Assembly (NCBI RefSeq): GCF_030143255.1
Contig: NZ_JARJNR010000006.1
Coordinates: forward strand, 186,001-250,000
Direction: 5' to 3'
DNA length: 64,000 nt
Origin: Frigidibacter sp. SD6-1
GTDB taxonomy: Bacteria; Pseudomonadota; Alphaproteobacteria; Rhodobacterales; Rhodobacteraceae
The position numbers were made by a program, and so were the translations under genes. The notes below the pieces were generated by a model. The model was given only the letters and a program-made list of their open reading frames with translations. It made no database searches and was not told the DNA's origin. Positions 44,044 through 53,190 of the stretch are shown in pieces. The stretch's first letter is position 1; the number at the start of each line of letters is the position of its first letter.

Positions 44044-46482
44044 ATGACGCTTCCCTCCCATGCCCAGATCGTCGTCATCGGCGGCGGCATCATCGGCGCA
44101 TCGACCGCCTATCACCTCGCGCGCGACCACAAGGCCGATGTGATGCTTCTGGAACAGGGCAAGCTGACCTCAGGCTCGACCTGGCATGCGGCGGGGCTGG
44201 TGGGGCAGCTCCGCTCCTCCGCGTCGATCACGCGCGTGCTGAAATATTCGGTCGACCTTTACAAAGGGCTCGCCGCCGAGACGGGGCTTGAGACCGGCTG
44301 GAAGATGACCGGCTGCCTGCGCCTTGCGACGAATGCGGATCGCTGGACGGAATACAAGCGTCTGGCAACCACGGCGAAAAGCTTCGGGATGGAAATGCAT
44401 CTGATCTCGCCCGAAGAGGTGAAGCGCATGTGGCCGCTGATGGACGTCTCCGACCTTGTCGGCGCGAGCTGGCTGCCGACCGACGGGCAGGCATCGCCAT
44501 CAGACATCACCCAGTCGCTTGCGAAGGGCGCGCGGATGCACGGGGCGAATATCCATGAAGGGGTTAGCGTCACAGGCTTCCGCATGGACGGCGCGCGGAT
44601 CACCCATGTCGAGACCGACAAGGGCGTGATCGCCTGCGAAAAGGTCGTCAATTGCGCGGGCCAGTGGGCGCGGCAGGTGGGCGCGATGGCGGGGATAAAC
44701 GTGCCGCTGCAGGCGGTGCGCCACCAGTATATCGTGACTGAAAAAGTGCCCGGGCTGTCAGGGGACGCGCCGACGCTGCGCGACCCCGACCGGCGCACCT
44801 ATTTCAAGGAAGAGGTCGGCGGCCTCGTCATGGGAGGCTACGAGCCGAACCCCCAGCCGCTCGACACTGGCGATATTCCGAACGACTGGCAGTTCCACCT
44901 GTTCGAGGATGATTACGACCATTTCGAACAGCATCTGGTACAGGCCATCGCCCGGGTTCCGGCTCTGGAACAGGTCGGCGTCAAGCAGATGATCAACGGG
45001 CCCGAAAGCTTTACACCGGACGGCAATTTCATCCTCGGGCCAGCGCCAGAATGCGTGAACATGTTCGTCGGCGCCGGTTTCAACGCGTTCGGCATCGCAT
45101 CGGGGGGTGGAGCTGGCTGGGTGCTGGCCGACTGGGTGATGAAGGGCGAGGCGCCGCTCGACCTCTGGGTGGTCGATATACGCCGTTTCTCGGACATGCA
45201 CCGCGACCGGCAATGGGTTTCCGATCGCACCTGCGAAGCCTACGGCAAGCACTACACGATCGGCTTCCCGCATGAGGAATACACATCCGGCCGCCCCCGC
45301 ATCACTTCTCCGCTCTACGAACGGCTGAAGGGGCATCGCGCGGTCTTCGGCTCGAAGCTCGGCTGGGAACGGCCGAACTGGTTCGCCCCTGAGGGCGTAG
45401 AGGCGAGGGATATCTATTCCATGGGTCGCCAGAACTGGTTTTCCCATGTGGGCGAGGAGCACCGGCACGTTCGCGAGGCGGTGGGCATCTTCGACCAATC
45501 CTCCTTCGCCAAGTACGAGGTGACTGGCCGCGATGCCGCCCGCGCGCTCGACTATGTCTGCGCCAACGACGTCACCAAGGCACCGGGGCGGCTGACCTAT
45601 ACCCAGCTTCTGAACTCGCGCGGCGGGATCGAGGCCGATCTGACCGTGGCGCGGCTGGCCGAGGACAGGTTCTACCTCGTCACCGGCACCGGCTTCCGCA
45701 CCCATGACCTTGCCTGGATTTCCGAGCACCTGCCCGACGCCGATGTGGCCATCCGCGACATCACCGAAGACTGGGGCACGCTTTCGCTGATGGGACCGAA
45801 GGCGCGCGGTGTTCTGGCGCGGGTGACCGGGGCGGATGTTTCGAACGCCGCCTTCCCTTTCGGCCATGTGCGCGAAATCGAGATTGCCGGGGCGACGGTC
45901 AGGGCGCTTCGCATCACCTATGTGGGCGAACTGGGGTGGGAACTGCACGTCCCCCTCGCGGCTACGGGCGCGGTGTTCGACGCGCTGATGGCTGCCGGGG
46001 CGAGCGAGGGCATCCGCCCCGTCGGCTACCGCGCGATTGAATCCCTCAGGCTCGAAAAGGGCTATCGCGCCTGGTCTTCCGACATCACGCCGAACGACAC
46101 GCCGTTCGAAGCAGGCCTCGGCTGGGCGGTGAAAATGCGTCGCAACGCCGATTTCATCGGGCGAGCGGCACTTGAGGCGGTCGCGGGCCAACCGCTGAAG
46201 AAGCGCCTCGCGGCGTTCACGCTCGACGCGCCCGAGGCGGTCCTTGTCGGACGCGAGACGATCCTTCGAAATGGCGAGACGGTAGGATACCTCACGTCCG
46301 GCGGCTATGGCTATACGGTCGGCAAGTCCATCGGCTACGGCTATGTGCGCAAGGCGGATGGCGTCAGCGACGGGTACCTGACCTCGGGTCGATATGAGCT
46401 TGTCGTCGCGAACGAACGTTTCCCGGCGCAGGTCACGCTCGAGCCGCTTTACGACCCCGGCACCCTGCGTATCCGCGCCTGA
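44044..46482 (+). CDS. FAD-dependent dimethylglycine/sarcosine dehydrogenase-like protein
   Basis: 812 residues: an N-terminal DAO domain (IVVIGGGIIGASTAYHLA, about 9-26), an FAO_M region, and C-terminal GcvT domains (about 430-810) that bind tetrahydrofolate. The segment SGSTWHAAGLVGQLR contains the histidine that carries covalent FAD in dimethylglycine dehydrogenases. It oxidatively removes an N-methyl group and passes it to folate. An AAGGA site lies 8 nt before the ATG. It follows the betaine-type transporter by 45 bp and likely works on the imported compound. Exact substrate (dimethylglycine, sarcosine or other) is not certain. Confidence 0.88.
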   Translation: MTLPSHAQIVVIGGGIIGASTAYHLARDHKADVMLLEQGKLTSGSTWHAAGLVGQLRSSASITRVLKYSVDLYKGLAAETGLETGWKMTGCLRLATNADRWTEYKRLATTAKSFGMEMHLISPEEVKRMWPLMDVSDLVGASWLPTDGQASPSDITQSLAKGARMHGANIHEGVSVTGFRMDGARITHVETDKGVIACEKVVNCAGQWARQVGAMAGINVPLQAVRHQYIVTEKVPGLSGDAPTLRDPDRRTYFKEEVGGLVMGGYEPNPQPLDTGDIPNDWQFHLFEDDYDHFEQHLVQAIARVPALEQVGVKQMINGPESFTPDGNFILGPAPECVNMFVGAGFNAFGIASGGGAGWVLADWVMKGEAPLDLWVVDIRRFSDMHRDRQWVSDRTCEAYGKHYTIGFPHEEYTSGRPRITSPLYERLKGHRAVFGSKLGWERPNWFAPEGVEARDIYSMGRQNWFSHVGEEHRHVREAVGIFDQSSFAKYEVTGRDAARALDYVCANDVTKAPGRLTYTQLLNSRGGIEADLTVARLAEDRFYLVTGTGFRTHDLAWISEHLPDADVAIRDITEDWGTLSLMGPKARGVLARVTGADVSNAAFPFGHVREIEIAGATVRALRITYVGELGWELHVPLAATGAVFDALMAAGASEGIRPVGYRAIESLRLEKGYRAWSSDITPNDTPFEAGLGWAVKMRRNADFIGRAALEAVAGQPLKKRLAAFTLDAPEAVLVGRETILRNGETVGYLTSGGYGYTVGKSIGYGYVRKADGVSDGYLTSGRYELVVANERFPAQVTLEPLYDPGTLRIRA

Positions 46483-46484
46483 GG

Positions 46485-47111
46485 TCAGTGGCGGCGAAGC
46501 GCAAGTGCGATGCTGGGGACCGTGCCGGTTTCGCCGGGCATCGAGACGTAGGGCTCGGTCCGTTCGACGATCGTCACCTTTGGTGCAAGGGCGGTCACAT
46601 GATCCGCGAACCCGGCGGACCACAGGCTGGTCTTGACCGTCAAGACGATCACGCCGCCGAGGCGGCAGATGCGCACAAGCTCATCGAGCCCTTCCGGCCC
46701 GACATGGCCGGTGGTGAAGACGCCGGCCGAGACAATCCCGGCATAGGCCCCGTCCGCGAACGGCAACGGCCCGCCAAGAGCGAGCCGGTGAAGCTGCCGG
46801 TAGACGCCCTTGCGCGCCGCGACGGCAAGCATCCCTTCGGACAGGTCGAGCGCGTCCGTCTCGGGAAAGCCCACGATCCGCAGCCATTCGCCCACGAGGC
46901 CCGTCCCCGCCCCGGCATCCAGCAGGGGCGCCGCCCCGCGCGGCAGATGGCGCGCCAGAAGCGCAAGGCAGATGCTCGGATGCCGATAGCCCGCCTGCGC
47001 CATCTCTGCCTCGTAGGTCTGGGCCCAGCCGTCATAAAGCGCCGCGATCTCGTCCGGCGACCCCGCCTGATAGACAGCGCCCAATTGCCCGCCGTGTCCG
47101 TTCTCTGCCAT
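46485..47111 (-). CDS. SAM-dependent class I methyltransferase (METTL27-like)
   Basis: 208 residues with SAM motif I LLDAGAGTGLVGEWL (about 63-77) and the N-terminal AGSPDEIAALYDGWAQTYEAEM that marks the METTL27 (WBSCR27)-type group. Substrate unknown. It is the only minus-strand gene in this stretch, with its stop only 2 bp from the stop of the dehydrogenase gene and a 79-bp divergent gap to the choline-kinase-like gene. Confidence 0.85.
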   Translation of the reverse strand: MAENGHGGQLGAVYQAGSPDEIAALYDGWAQTYEAEMAQAGYRHPSICLALLARHLPRGAAPLLDAGAGTGLVGEWLRIVGFPETDALDLSEGMLAVAARKGVYRQLHRLALGGPLPFADGAYAGIVSAGVFTTGHVGPEGLDELVRICRLGGVIVLTVKTSLWSAGFADHVTALAPKVTIVERTEPYVSMPGETGTVPSIALALRRH

Positions 47112-47190
47112 CGCACTCTCCTGCCGTCACGGCCGATGATAGCCAGCGCCGCGAAAATGTGAAATCGTTCCGGCAGAGGACAGACGGGGA

Positions 47191-48096
47191 ATGAACGCAA
47201 TGACCGACGATCCGGAGCTTCTTTCCACACTGGCCGCGATCCCCGGGGCGTCCGGCACGCCCGAGCGGCTGGGCGGGCTGACGAACCGCGTCTACCGGAT
47301 CGGCGATACCTGCCTGCGTCTGCCCGGCAAGGGCACCGAGGAATATATCGACCGCCGCAACGAGGCGGTGGCGGCACGCGAGGCGGCGCGGGCGGGCGTC
47401 AGTCCGGAAGTCATACACATGGACGACGCGACCGGCGTCATGGCCACGCGCTTCATCGAGGGCGCGGTGACGATGAGCCCGGAAAGCTTCCGCGCGCGGC
47501 CCGGATCGCCCGGACGGGCGGGCGCGGCCTTCCGCAAGCTGCACACGTCGGGCGCGGTCTTTCCCTTCCGGTTCGAGCTTTTTGCGATGATCGACGATTA
47601 TCTCTCGATCCTCGCGACAAAGGATGTGGCATTGCCCGATGGCTATCACGATGTGGTGGCCGAGGCCGGTGCGGTGCGCGAAGCTTTGGCGGCCCATCCC
47701 CTGCCGCTCGCCCCATGCCATTGCGACCCCCTGTGCGAGAATTTCCTCGATACGGGCGCGCGGATGTGGATCGTCGATTGGGAATATTCCGGCATGAACG
47801 ATCCGATGTGGGATCTGGGCGACCTGTCGGTCGAAGGCGGCTTTGACGCGGATCAGGACGAAGAGATGCTCATGGCCTATTTCGGGGGCGCACCCGGTGC
47901 CGCCGACAGGGGGCGGATGGTGATCTACAAGGCGATGTGCGACCTTCTCTGGACGCTCTGGGGCCTGATCCAGCTGGCCAACGAGAACCCCGCCGACGAT
48001 TTTCGCGCCTATGCCGACGGGCGCTTCGCCCGCTGTCGGGCGCTGATGGCGACCGCCGATTTTGGCAGGCATCTCGACGCCGTCCGCCACGGCTGA
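47191..48096 (+). CDS. Choline-kinase/aminoglycoside-phosphotransferase-like protein
   Basis: 301 residues of the APH/ChoK fold. Brenner motif HCDPLCENFLD (catalytic Asp) and metal-binding VDWEYSGMNDPMWDLGDLSVE are intact; the latter is close to LicA/choline kinases. N-terminal GLTNRVYRI is the nucleotide loop. It may phosphorylate choline, ethanolamine or thiamine; choline fits the neighbours. Monocistronic: followed by a gap with the FadR-type operators. Confidence 0.8.
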   Translation: MNAMTDDPELLSTLAAIPGASGTPERLGGLTNRVYRIGDTCLRLPGKGTEEYIDRRNEAVAAREAARAGVSPEVIHMDDATGVMATRFIEGAVTMSPESFRARPGSPGRAGAAFRKLHTSGAVFPFRFELFAMIDDYLSILATKDVALPDGYHDVVAEAGAVREALAAHPLPLAPCHCDPLCENFLDTGARMWIVDWEYSGMNDPMWDLGDLSVEGGFDADQDEEMLMAYFGGAPGAADRGRMVIYKAMCDLLWTLWGLIQLANENPADDFRAYADGRFARCRALMATADFGRHLDAVRHG

Positions 48097-48177
48097 ACGC
48101 CCGGCCTCACGACAGGCTTGATTTCCCAACTCCGATACCCCGATCTCCTGTCTGGGTATGCGGCGTTACGCTCAAAC

Positions 48178-48220
48178 ATTGTCAGACAAAGATTGAACTA
48201 TGTCTGACAATGTGTATGAT
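48178..48220 (+). promoter_or_regulatory. Two FadR-type operators overlapping a sigma-70 promoter
   Basis: TTGTC-A-GACAA (48179-48189) and (A)TGTC-T-GACAA (48200-48210) are two copies of an NGTnnnACN palindrome, 21 bp apart, together forming a larger inverted repeat with 11-bp arms (48178-48188, 48201-48211). A -35 TTGAAC (48193-48198) and -10 TATGAT (48215-48220) lie around and between them with a 16-bp spacer. Repression of the operon by its own GntR protein is the obvious reading. Confidence 0.75.
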
Positions 48221-48243
48221 CTGATTCCATGGCGGGAGGGGAA

Positions 48244-48960
48244 ATGGCACTTCAGGCGAAACCGACGACCGAGAAGGCGGGAACGGAGGAACGCTCCGTG
48301 CTCGACCGCCTCGTCGCGCTGATCGAGGAAGAAGGGATCGATGTCGGCGACCGGCTGCCGCCGGAGCTTGACCTTGCCCAGCGCCTCGGCGTCGGCCGGT
48401 CCACTATCCGGGAAGTGCTGAAAAGCTGGCAAAGCATGGGGATCGTCACCCGCAACAAGGGTGCGGGCACGACGCTTGCCGCCGAAGTCTCGCGCCGCTC
48501 GATCCATGTGCCGCTGACGCTGCGCCTCGAAGCCGAAAGCCTGATCCGTACGCACGCCGTCCGCCGCCCCTTGGAGATTGAGGCGGTACGCCTTGCGACC
48601 CGCAACGCCAGCGACAAGCAGCGCAAGGTCATCCTCGCGCGCATGGCCGAACTGATGGCGATCTTCGAGGCGGGCGAGGAAGACTGGCGCCCCGCCGACC
48701 ACCGTTTTCACGCCGCGATCCACGAGGCGACCGGCAACCCCCTGTTCCTGCAGATCATCTGGCAGATCCACCATGCGTTTCACGACGTCTATCAGACACC
48801 TTTCGGTCAACCGAAGCTCGGCGAGGCGACCATCCCGATGCACCGACCGCTCGCCGAGGCGATCGCGGCAGGCAACGAGGAGGAAGCCGCCCGCATCACC
48901 GCCCGGATTCTCGACCGTGTCGAAACCGAGGTTCGCGAGATCATGGAGCGTGGCGAATGA
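48244..48960 (+). CDS. GntR-family (FadR subfamily) transcriptional regulator
   Basis: 238 residues. The N-terminal winged HTH (LDLAQRLGVGRSTIREVLKS, about 50-69) and C-terminal FCD domain with metal-binding-type residues in DHRFHAAIHEATGN and MHRPLAEAIAAGNEEEA. ATG at 48244 was preferred over 48229 because a GGGAGGGG site precedes it and the predicted transcript begins near 48227. It overlaps the PLP-enzyme gene by 4 bp. Effector unknown, likely the transported sugar or its product. Confidence 0.9.
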   Translation: MALQAKPTTEKAGTEERSVLDRLVALIEEEGIDVGDRLPPELDLAQRLGVGRSTIREVLKSWQSMGIVTRNKGAGTTLAAEVSRRSIHVPLTLRLEAESLIRTHAVRRPLEIEAVRLATRNASDKQRKVILARMAELMAIFEAGEEDWRPADHRFHAAIHEATGNPLFLQIIWQIHHAFHDVYQTPFGQPKLGEATIPMHRPLAEAIAAGNEEEAARITARILDRVETEVREIMERGE

Positions 48961-50114
48961 CTGACCTGCCCCATGCCGATCTCGCCACCCTGCTCGCCCA
49001 GCCCTACGATGGCGAGGGCGGCGCAATCACCCCGCCGATCGTCCAGACCTCGCTTTTCGCCTTCGCCGATTATCAGGCGTTCGAGGACCGGATGGCGGGC
49101 CGCAGCGACGATCCGATCTACACACGGGTGCAGAACCCGACCGTCGCCGCGTTCGAAGCGATGATGGCTCGCGCCGAAGGGGCGGAGGCTGGCGTCGGCT
49201 TTGCCTCCGGCATGGCGGCGATTTCCTCGACCCTGCTCGCCTTCCTGAAGCCCGGAGACCGGGTGGCCTGCGTCGAGCATGTCTATCCCGACGCCTACCG
49301 GCTGTTCGAGCGGCTCTTGCGGCCTTTCGGCATCGAGATCACCTATCACGCCCCCTCGGCATTCGAGGATGATCCCGACCTGCTGAAAGGCGTCCGGATC
49401 GCCTATCTGGAAAGCCCCTCCTCGCTGGTGTTCCAGCCTTTGAACCTCGCAAAGGTTGCGAACCACGCCCGCCGCCACGGCGCGCTGACGGTGGTCGACA
49501 ATTCCTGGGCCACCCCCGTATTTCAGCGTCCCGCCGAAAGCGGCATCGACATCGTGCTGCATTCGGCCTCGAAATATATCTCGGGCCATTCAGACACGGT
49601 GGCGGGCATCGTCACCGGATCATCGGACCATATCGGCCGGATCCGCGACCTGACACTGCCGCTTCTCGGCGCGAAGCTGGCGCCGTTCGAGGCCTTTCTG
49701 CTGCTGCGCGGTCTGCGCACGCTCGACGTGCGCATGAAGCGCCATCAGGACACGGCGAGCCTTTTCGTCGACCGGCTGGCGCGGCTGCCGCAGGTCACGC
49801 GCATCCATTCGCCGGGAGCAAACAGCGTGCCCGGCCTGACCGGGCGCAGCGGCCTTCTGTCGTTCGAACTTGCGCCCTCGGTCGACATCGCCCGCTTTGC
49901 CGATGGTCTTGAGCACTTCCGCCTCGGCGTCAGCTGGGGCGGCTTCGAAAGCCTTGTCCTTCCCACCCAGGTCACGCTTCGGCAGGCGGGCGAACAGAAT
50001 GCGCCGCAGCGCTTCGGCGTGTCGGACCGTCTTGTCCGGCTGAGCCTCGGGCTCGAAAGCGCGGACGATCTCTGGGCCGACTTCATGCGGGCCCTTACCA
50101 AAAGCACCGGCTAA
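48957..50114 (+). CDS. Cys/Met-metabolism PLP enzyme (cystathionine beta-lyase-like)
   Basis: 385 residues, fold type I. PLP lysine is Lys206 in LHSASKYISGHSD, with Asp181 in VVDNSWATP holding the pyridine nitrogen, and YTRVQNPTVAAFE near the N-terminus carrying the phosphate-binding Tyr/Arg. Family members cleave or form C-S bonds at beta or gamma carbon (cystathionine lyases, MetZ, methionine gamma-lyase). Its place between a GntR regulator and a sugar ABC transporter is unusual and suggests it acts on an imported sulphur or amino-sugar conjugate. Exact reaction cannot be told. Confidence 0.86.
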   Translation: MTDLPHADLATLLAQPYDGEGGAITPPIVQTSLFAFADYQAFEDRMAGRSDDPIYTRVQNPTVAAFEAMMARAEGAEAGVGFASGMAAISSTLLAFLKPGDRVACVEHVYPDAYRLFERLLRPFGIEITYHAPSAFEDDPDLLKGVRIAYLESPSSLVFQPLNLAKVANHARRHGALTVVDNSWATPVFQRPAESGIDIVLHSASKYISGHSDTVAGIVTGSSDHIGRIRDLTLPLLGAKLAPFEAFLLLRGLRTLDVRMKRHQDTASLFVDRLARLPQVTRIHSPGANSVPGLTGRSGLLSFELAPSVDIARFADGLEHFRLGVSWGGFESLVLPTQVTLRQAGEQNAPQRFGVSDRLVRLSLGLESADDLWADFMRALTKSTG

Positions 50115-50141
50115 CGGTGCGCTGACCAACCGGAGGAAGAA

Positions 50142-51404
50142 ATGAGGATCGCTGGACTTGCAATAACCGCCTTGGCGGGCCTGTTGTCTACTGCCTGCTA
50201 CGCCGACACGACGCTGAAACTCGTCGAGGTCATCACCAGCCCCGAACGGACCGAAGTGCTGAAGGGCATCGTCTCGGAATACGAGGCCGCCAACCCCGGC
50301 GTGACGGTCGAGATCACCTCGCTCCCGTGGGGCGAGGCCTTCGAGAAACTCGCCACGATGGTCTCGGGCGGCGACGTGCCCGACGTGGTCGAGATGCCCG
50401 ATACCTGGCTCGCGCTCTATGCGGGCGGCGACCAGCTTGTCGACCTCGACAGCCATATCGCCGGATGGGAGCATAGTGGTACCCTGACCGACAAGACGCT
50501 TGCCATGGGCCGCCAGTCGGGCGGCAAGGCCTATATGATCCCCTACGGCTTCTACCTGCGCGCCATGTTCTACAACAAGAAACTCTTGGCCGAGGCAGGC
50601 GTCGCCGAGCCACCGAAGACCATGGACGAATTCATGGCGGCGTCCGAAGCGGTCTCGAAACTGCCCGGCAAGTACGGCTACTGCCTGCGTGGCGGTCCGG
50701 GCGGCGCGAACGGCTGGGTGATGATGGCCGCGACCATGAACGGATCGAACGAGTTCTTCACCGAAGACGGCAAGAGCCGGATCAACGAACCCGGCTCGGT
50801 CGCGGGCATCCAGTTCCTGATGGACATGTACCAGAAGGGCTATGCACCGAAGGACTCGGTCAACTGGGGCTTCAACGAGATTGTCGCGGGCTTCTATTCC
50901 GGTACCTGCGCCTTCCTCGATCAGGACCCCGACGCGCTGATCGCCATCGCGGAACGCATGCCCGCCGAGGATTTCGCCGTCATGCCGATGCCGGTCGGCC
51001 CTGCCGGCAAGGCCTTCCCCACCATCGGTTTCGCCGGCTGGTCGATCTTCAAGACCACGCAGCATGAGGACGACGCCTGGAACCTCGTCGCGGCGCTCTC
51101 CTCGCCCGAGGCGAACGCCACCTGGTCCAAGCGCGTCGGCGTGATCCCGATCCACAAGGGCGCCGATCAGGACCCCTATTTCAAGACCGATCAGTTCAAG
51201 GGCTGGTTCGAGGAACTCAATGGCGATGCCTGGGTGCCGACGATCATGCCGACCTATCTGGAACAATGGGGTTACTTCACCTCGAACGTCCTGAAGGACT
51301 CGGCGCAGGAAGCGCTTCTGGGCACCAAGACCGCCCAGGAAGTGGCCGATGAATGGGCGGTCTTCCTGACCGACGAATATTCCAAGTGGAAAGCCAACCA
51401 ATGA
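50142..51404 (+). CDS. CUT1-type sugar ABC transporter substrate-binding protein
   Basis: Extracellular binding protein family 1, 420 residues, signal peptide MRIAGLAITALAGLLSTACYA. Mature part shows WGEAFEKLATMVSGGDVPDV and IPYGFYLRAMFYNKKLLAEA. A cysteine sits at the cleavage region, but the preceding residues (STA) are not a good lipobox, so it is probably soluble. Typical for di- or oligosaccharides and polyols. The stop overlaps the first permease (ATGA). Confidence 0.9.
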   Translation: MRIAGLAITALAGLLSTACYADTTLKLVEVITSPERTEVLKGIVSEYEAANPGVTVEITSLPWGEAFEKLATMVSGGDVPDVVEMPDTWLALYAGGDQLVDLDSHIAGWEHSGTLTDKTLAMGRQSGGKAYMIPYGFYLRAMFYNKKLLAEAGVAEPPKTMDEFMAASEAVSKLPGKYGYCLRGGPGGANGWVMMAATMNGSNEFFTEDGKSRINEPGSVAGIQFLMDMYQKGYAPKDSVNWGFNEIVAGFYSGTCAFLDQDPDALIAIAERMPAEDFAVMPMPVGPAGKAFPTIGFAGWSIFKTTQHEDDAWNLVAALSSPEANATWSKRVGVIPIHKGADQDPYFKTDQFKGWFEELNGDAWVPTIMPTYLEQWGYFTSNVLKDSAQEALLGTKTAQEVADEWAVFLTDEYSKWKANQ

Positions 51405-52333
51405 CCACCACTCACGCCAAAGCCACGTCCGGGGAAACCCGGGCGTGGCGCTCTGCCTACTGGCGCTGGCTGGTGGAGCCCTATTTCTACATAGGCCCGG
51501 CAGTTCTGACGATCGTCCTTGTCATGCTGGTGCCGCTGACGATCGGCATTTCCTATTCCTTCCAGTCGATCTCTCTGCTGAAGCCCTTCGCGACAAGCTG
51601 GGTCGGGTTCGAGAATTACGCCGCCCTGTGGTCGGACGCGAAATTCTGGCGCGCGCTCGGCAACACCTTGCGCTGGACGCTGGGGTCTCTGGTCTTCCAG
51701 TTCTCGCTCGGGCTCGGGCTGGCGCTGCTTCTCAACACCACCTTCCCGATGAAGCGGCTCTATCAGGCGCTGGTGTTCCTGCCCTGGGCGGTGCCCACCT
51801 TCCTGTCGGCACTGACTTGGGCCTGGCTCTTCAACCCGGTGATCGGCCCGCTGCCGCACTGGATGGCCGCTCTTGGCCTTCTGTCGGAGCCCTACAATAT
51901 CCTCGGCGATCCTGCGCTTGCCATGTGGGGGCCGATCGCCGCCAATGTCTGGTTCGGCGTGCCCTTCTTCGCGATCACGCTTCTGGCCGCGCTGCAGTCG
52001 ATTCCGGCCGAACTTTATGAGGCGGCCGAGATCGACGGCGCCTCCGCCTGGCAGCGGTTCACCAAGATCACGCTCCCGTTCCTTGCACCGATGATCGCAA
52101 TCACCGTGATGCTGCGCACGATCTGGATCGCCAATTTCGCCGACCTGATCTTCGTGATGACCGGCGGCGGCCCGGCGGCCTCGACCGAGATCCTGTCCAC
52201 CTACGTCTTCAACACCGCCTTCCGCAAACTCGACTTCGGCTATGCCTCGGCGATTGCGGTGGCACTTCTCCTTCTCCTCCTCGCCTATGCCGTCGTCCTT
52301 CTGTGGGCGCGGCGGCGGTTCGTGAAACTGTGA
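51401..52333 (+). CDS. CUT1-type sugar ABC transporter permease (MalF/UgpA-like)
   Basis: 310 residues, six membrane segments after a basic N-terminal tail; the first is around IGPAVLTIVLVMLVPLTIGI. Coupling loop ELYEAAEIDGASAWQRFTKI. ATG at 51401 overlaps the upstream stop. Followed by the second permease after 11 bp. Confidence 0.93.
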   Translation: MTTTHAKATSGETRAWRSAYWRWLVEPYFYIGPAVLTIVLVMLVPLTIGISYSFQSISLLKPFATSWVGFENYAALWSDAKFWRALGNTLRWTLGSLVFQFSLGLGLALLLNTTFPMKRLYQALVFLPWAVPTFLSALTWAWLFNPVIGPLPHWMAALGLLSEPYNILGDPALAMWGPIAANVWFGVPFFAITLLAALQSIPAELYEAAEIDGASAWQRFTKITLPFLAPMIAITVMLRTIWIANFADLIFVMTGGGPAASTEILSTYVFNTAFRKLDFGYASAIAVALLLLLLAYAVVLLWARRRFVKL

Positions 52334-52344
52334 AAGGCTGAGCC

Positions 52345-53187
52345 ATGGCCGCGATCCGCCAGACCCATCCGCTACTGAGGGCCGCCAAGGGTGCTGCGCT
52401 TTTCTTCTATCTCGCCTTCGCGCTCTTCCCGCTTTACTGGCTATTGAAGATCTCGGTCACGCCCGACCGGCTGATCTATTCCGAGGGCACCGCGCTCTGG
52501 CCCAAAACGACAACGCTCGACAATTTCCGCTCCATCCTCTTCCAGTCGGACTTCCTGTCCTACTTCGCCAATTCGGTGACTGTCTCGCTCGGCACCGCCG
52601 CCGCGACGACATTGATCGCGGCGGGCGCGGGCTATGCCTTCTCGCGCTTCGATTTCCGGGGCAAGCGCATCGTCATCGCACTCATGCTGGTGACGCAGAT
52701 GTTCCCGCTTCTGATGATCATCGCGCCGATCTACAAGATCGTGGCGGCTGTCGGGCTTCTGAACTCGCTGACGAGCCTCATCATCACCTACACCGCCTTC
52801 AACGTGCCCTTCGCGACCTTCCTGATGCAGTCCTTCTTCGACGGCATCCCGAAGGATCTGGAGGAGGCGGCGATGATGGACGGCTGCACCCGCTTTCAGG
52901 CGCTGAGGAAGGTGATCCTGCCGCTGACCCTGCCCGGCCTTGGCGCGACACTGGGCTTTGTCTTCACCGCCGCCTGGTCGGAACTCCTTTTCGCGCTCAT
53001 GCTCATCTCGAAGAACGATGCGATGACCTTCCCGGTGGGTCTTCTGACCTTCGTTTCGAAATTCTCGGTCGACTGGGGGCAGATGATGGCCGCGGGCGTT
53101 CTCGCCCTCATCCCCTCCTGTCTCTTCTTCATCTTCATCCAGCGCTATCTGGTGCAGGGTCTCACCTCCGGCGCGGTCAAGGGTTAG
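52345..53187 (+). CDS. CUT1-type sugar ABC transporter permease (MalG/UgpE-like)
   Basis: 280 residues, six membrane segments, coupling loop LEEAAMMDGCTRFQALRKVI near the C-terminal third. Length is normal. It ends 3 bp before the ATPase start, without a terminator. Confidence 0.93.
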   Translation: MAAIRQTHPLLRAAKGAALFFYLAFALFPLYWLLKISVTPDRLIYSEGTALWPKTTTLDNFRSILFQSDFLSYFANSVTVSLGTAAATTLIAAGAGYAFSRFDFRGKRIVIALMLVTQMFPLLMIIAPIYKIVAAVGLLNSLTSLIITYTAFNVPFATFLMQSFFDGIPKDLEEAAMMDGCTRFQALRKVILPLTLPGLGATLGFVFTAAWSELLFALMLISKNDAMTFPVGLLTFVSKFSVDWGQMMAAGVLALIPSCLFFIFIQRYLVQGLTSGAVKG

Positions 53188-53190
53188 TCA

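Noticed and set aside
41749-44130. Long minus-strand open frame under the betaine-type ATPase and permease genes
   Set aside because: Low-complexity, charged reverse-frame translation; the plus strand encodes clear transporter proteins with motifs and overlaps.
50142-50210. Lipoprotein signal in the sugar-binding protein
   Set aside because: A cysteine follows STA, but the residue at -3 is serine rather than leucine/valine/isoleucine, so the lipobox is poor; treated as a normal signal peptide.
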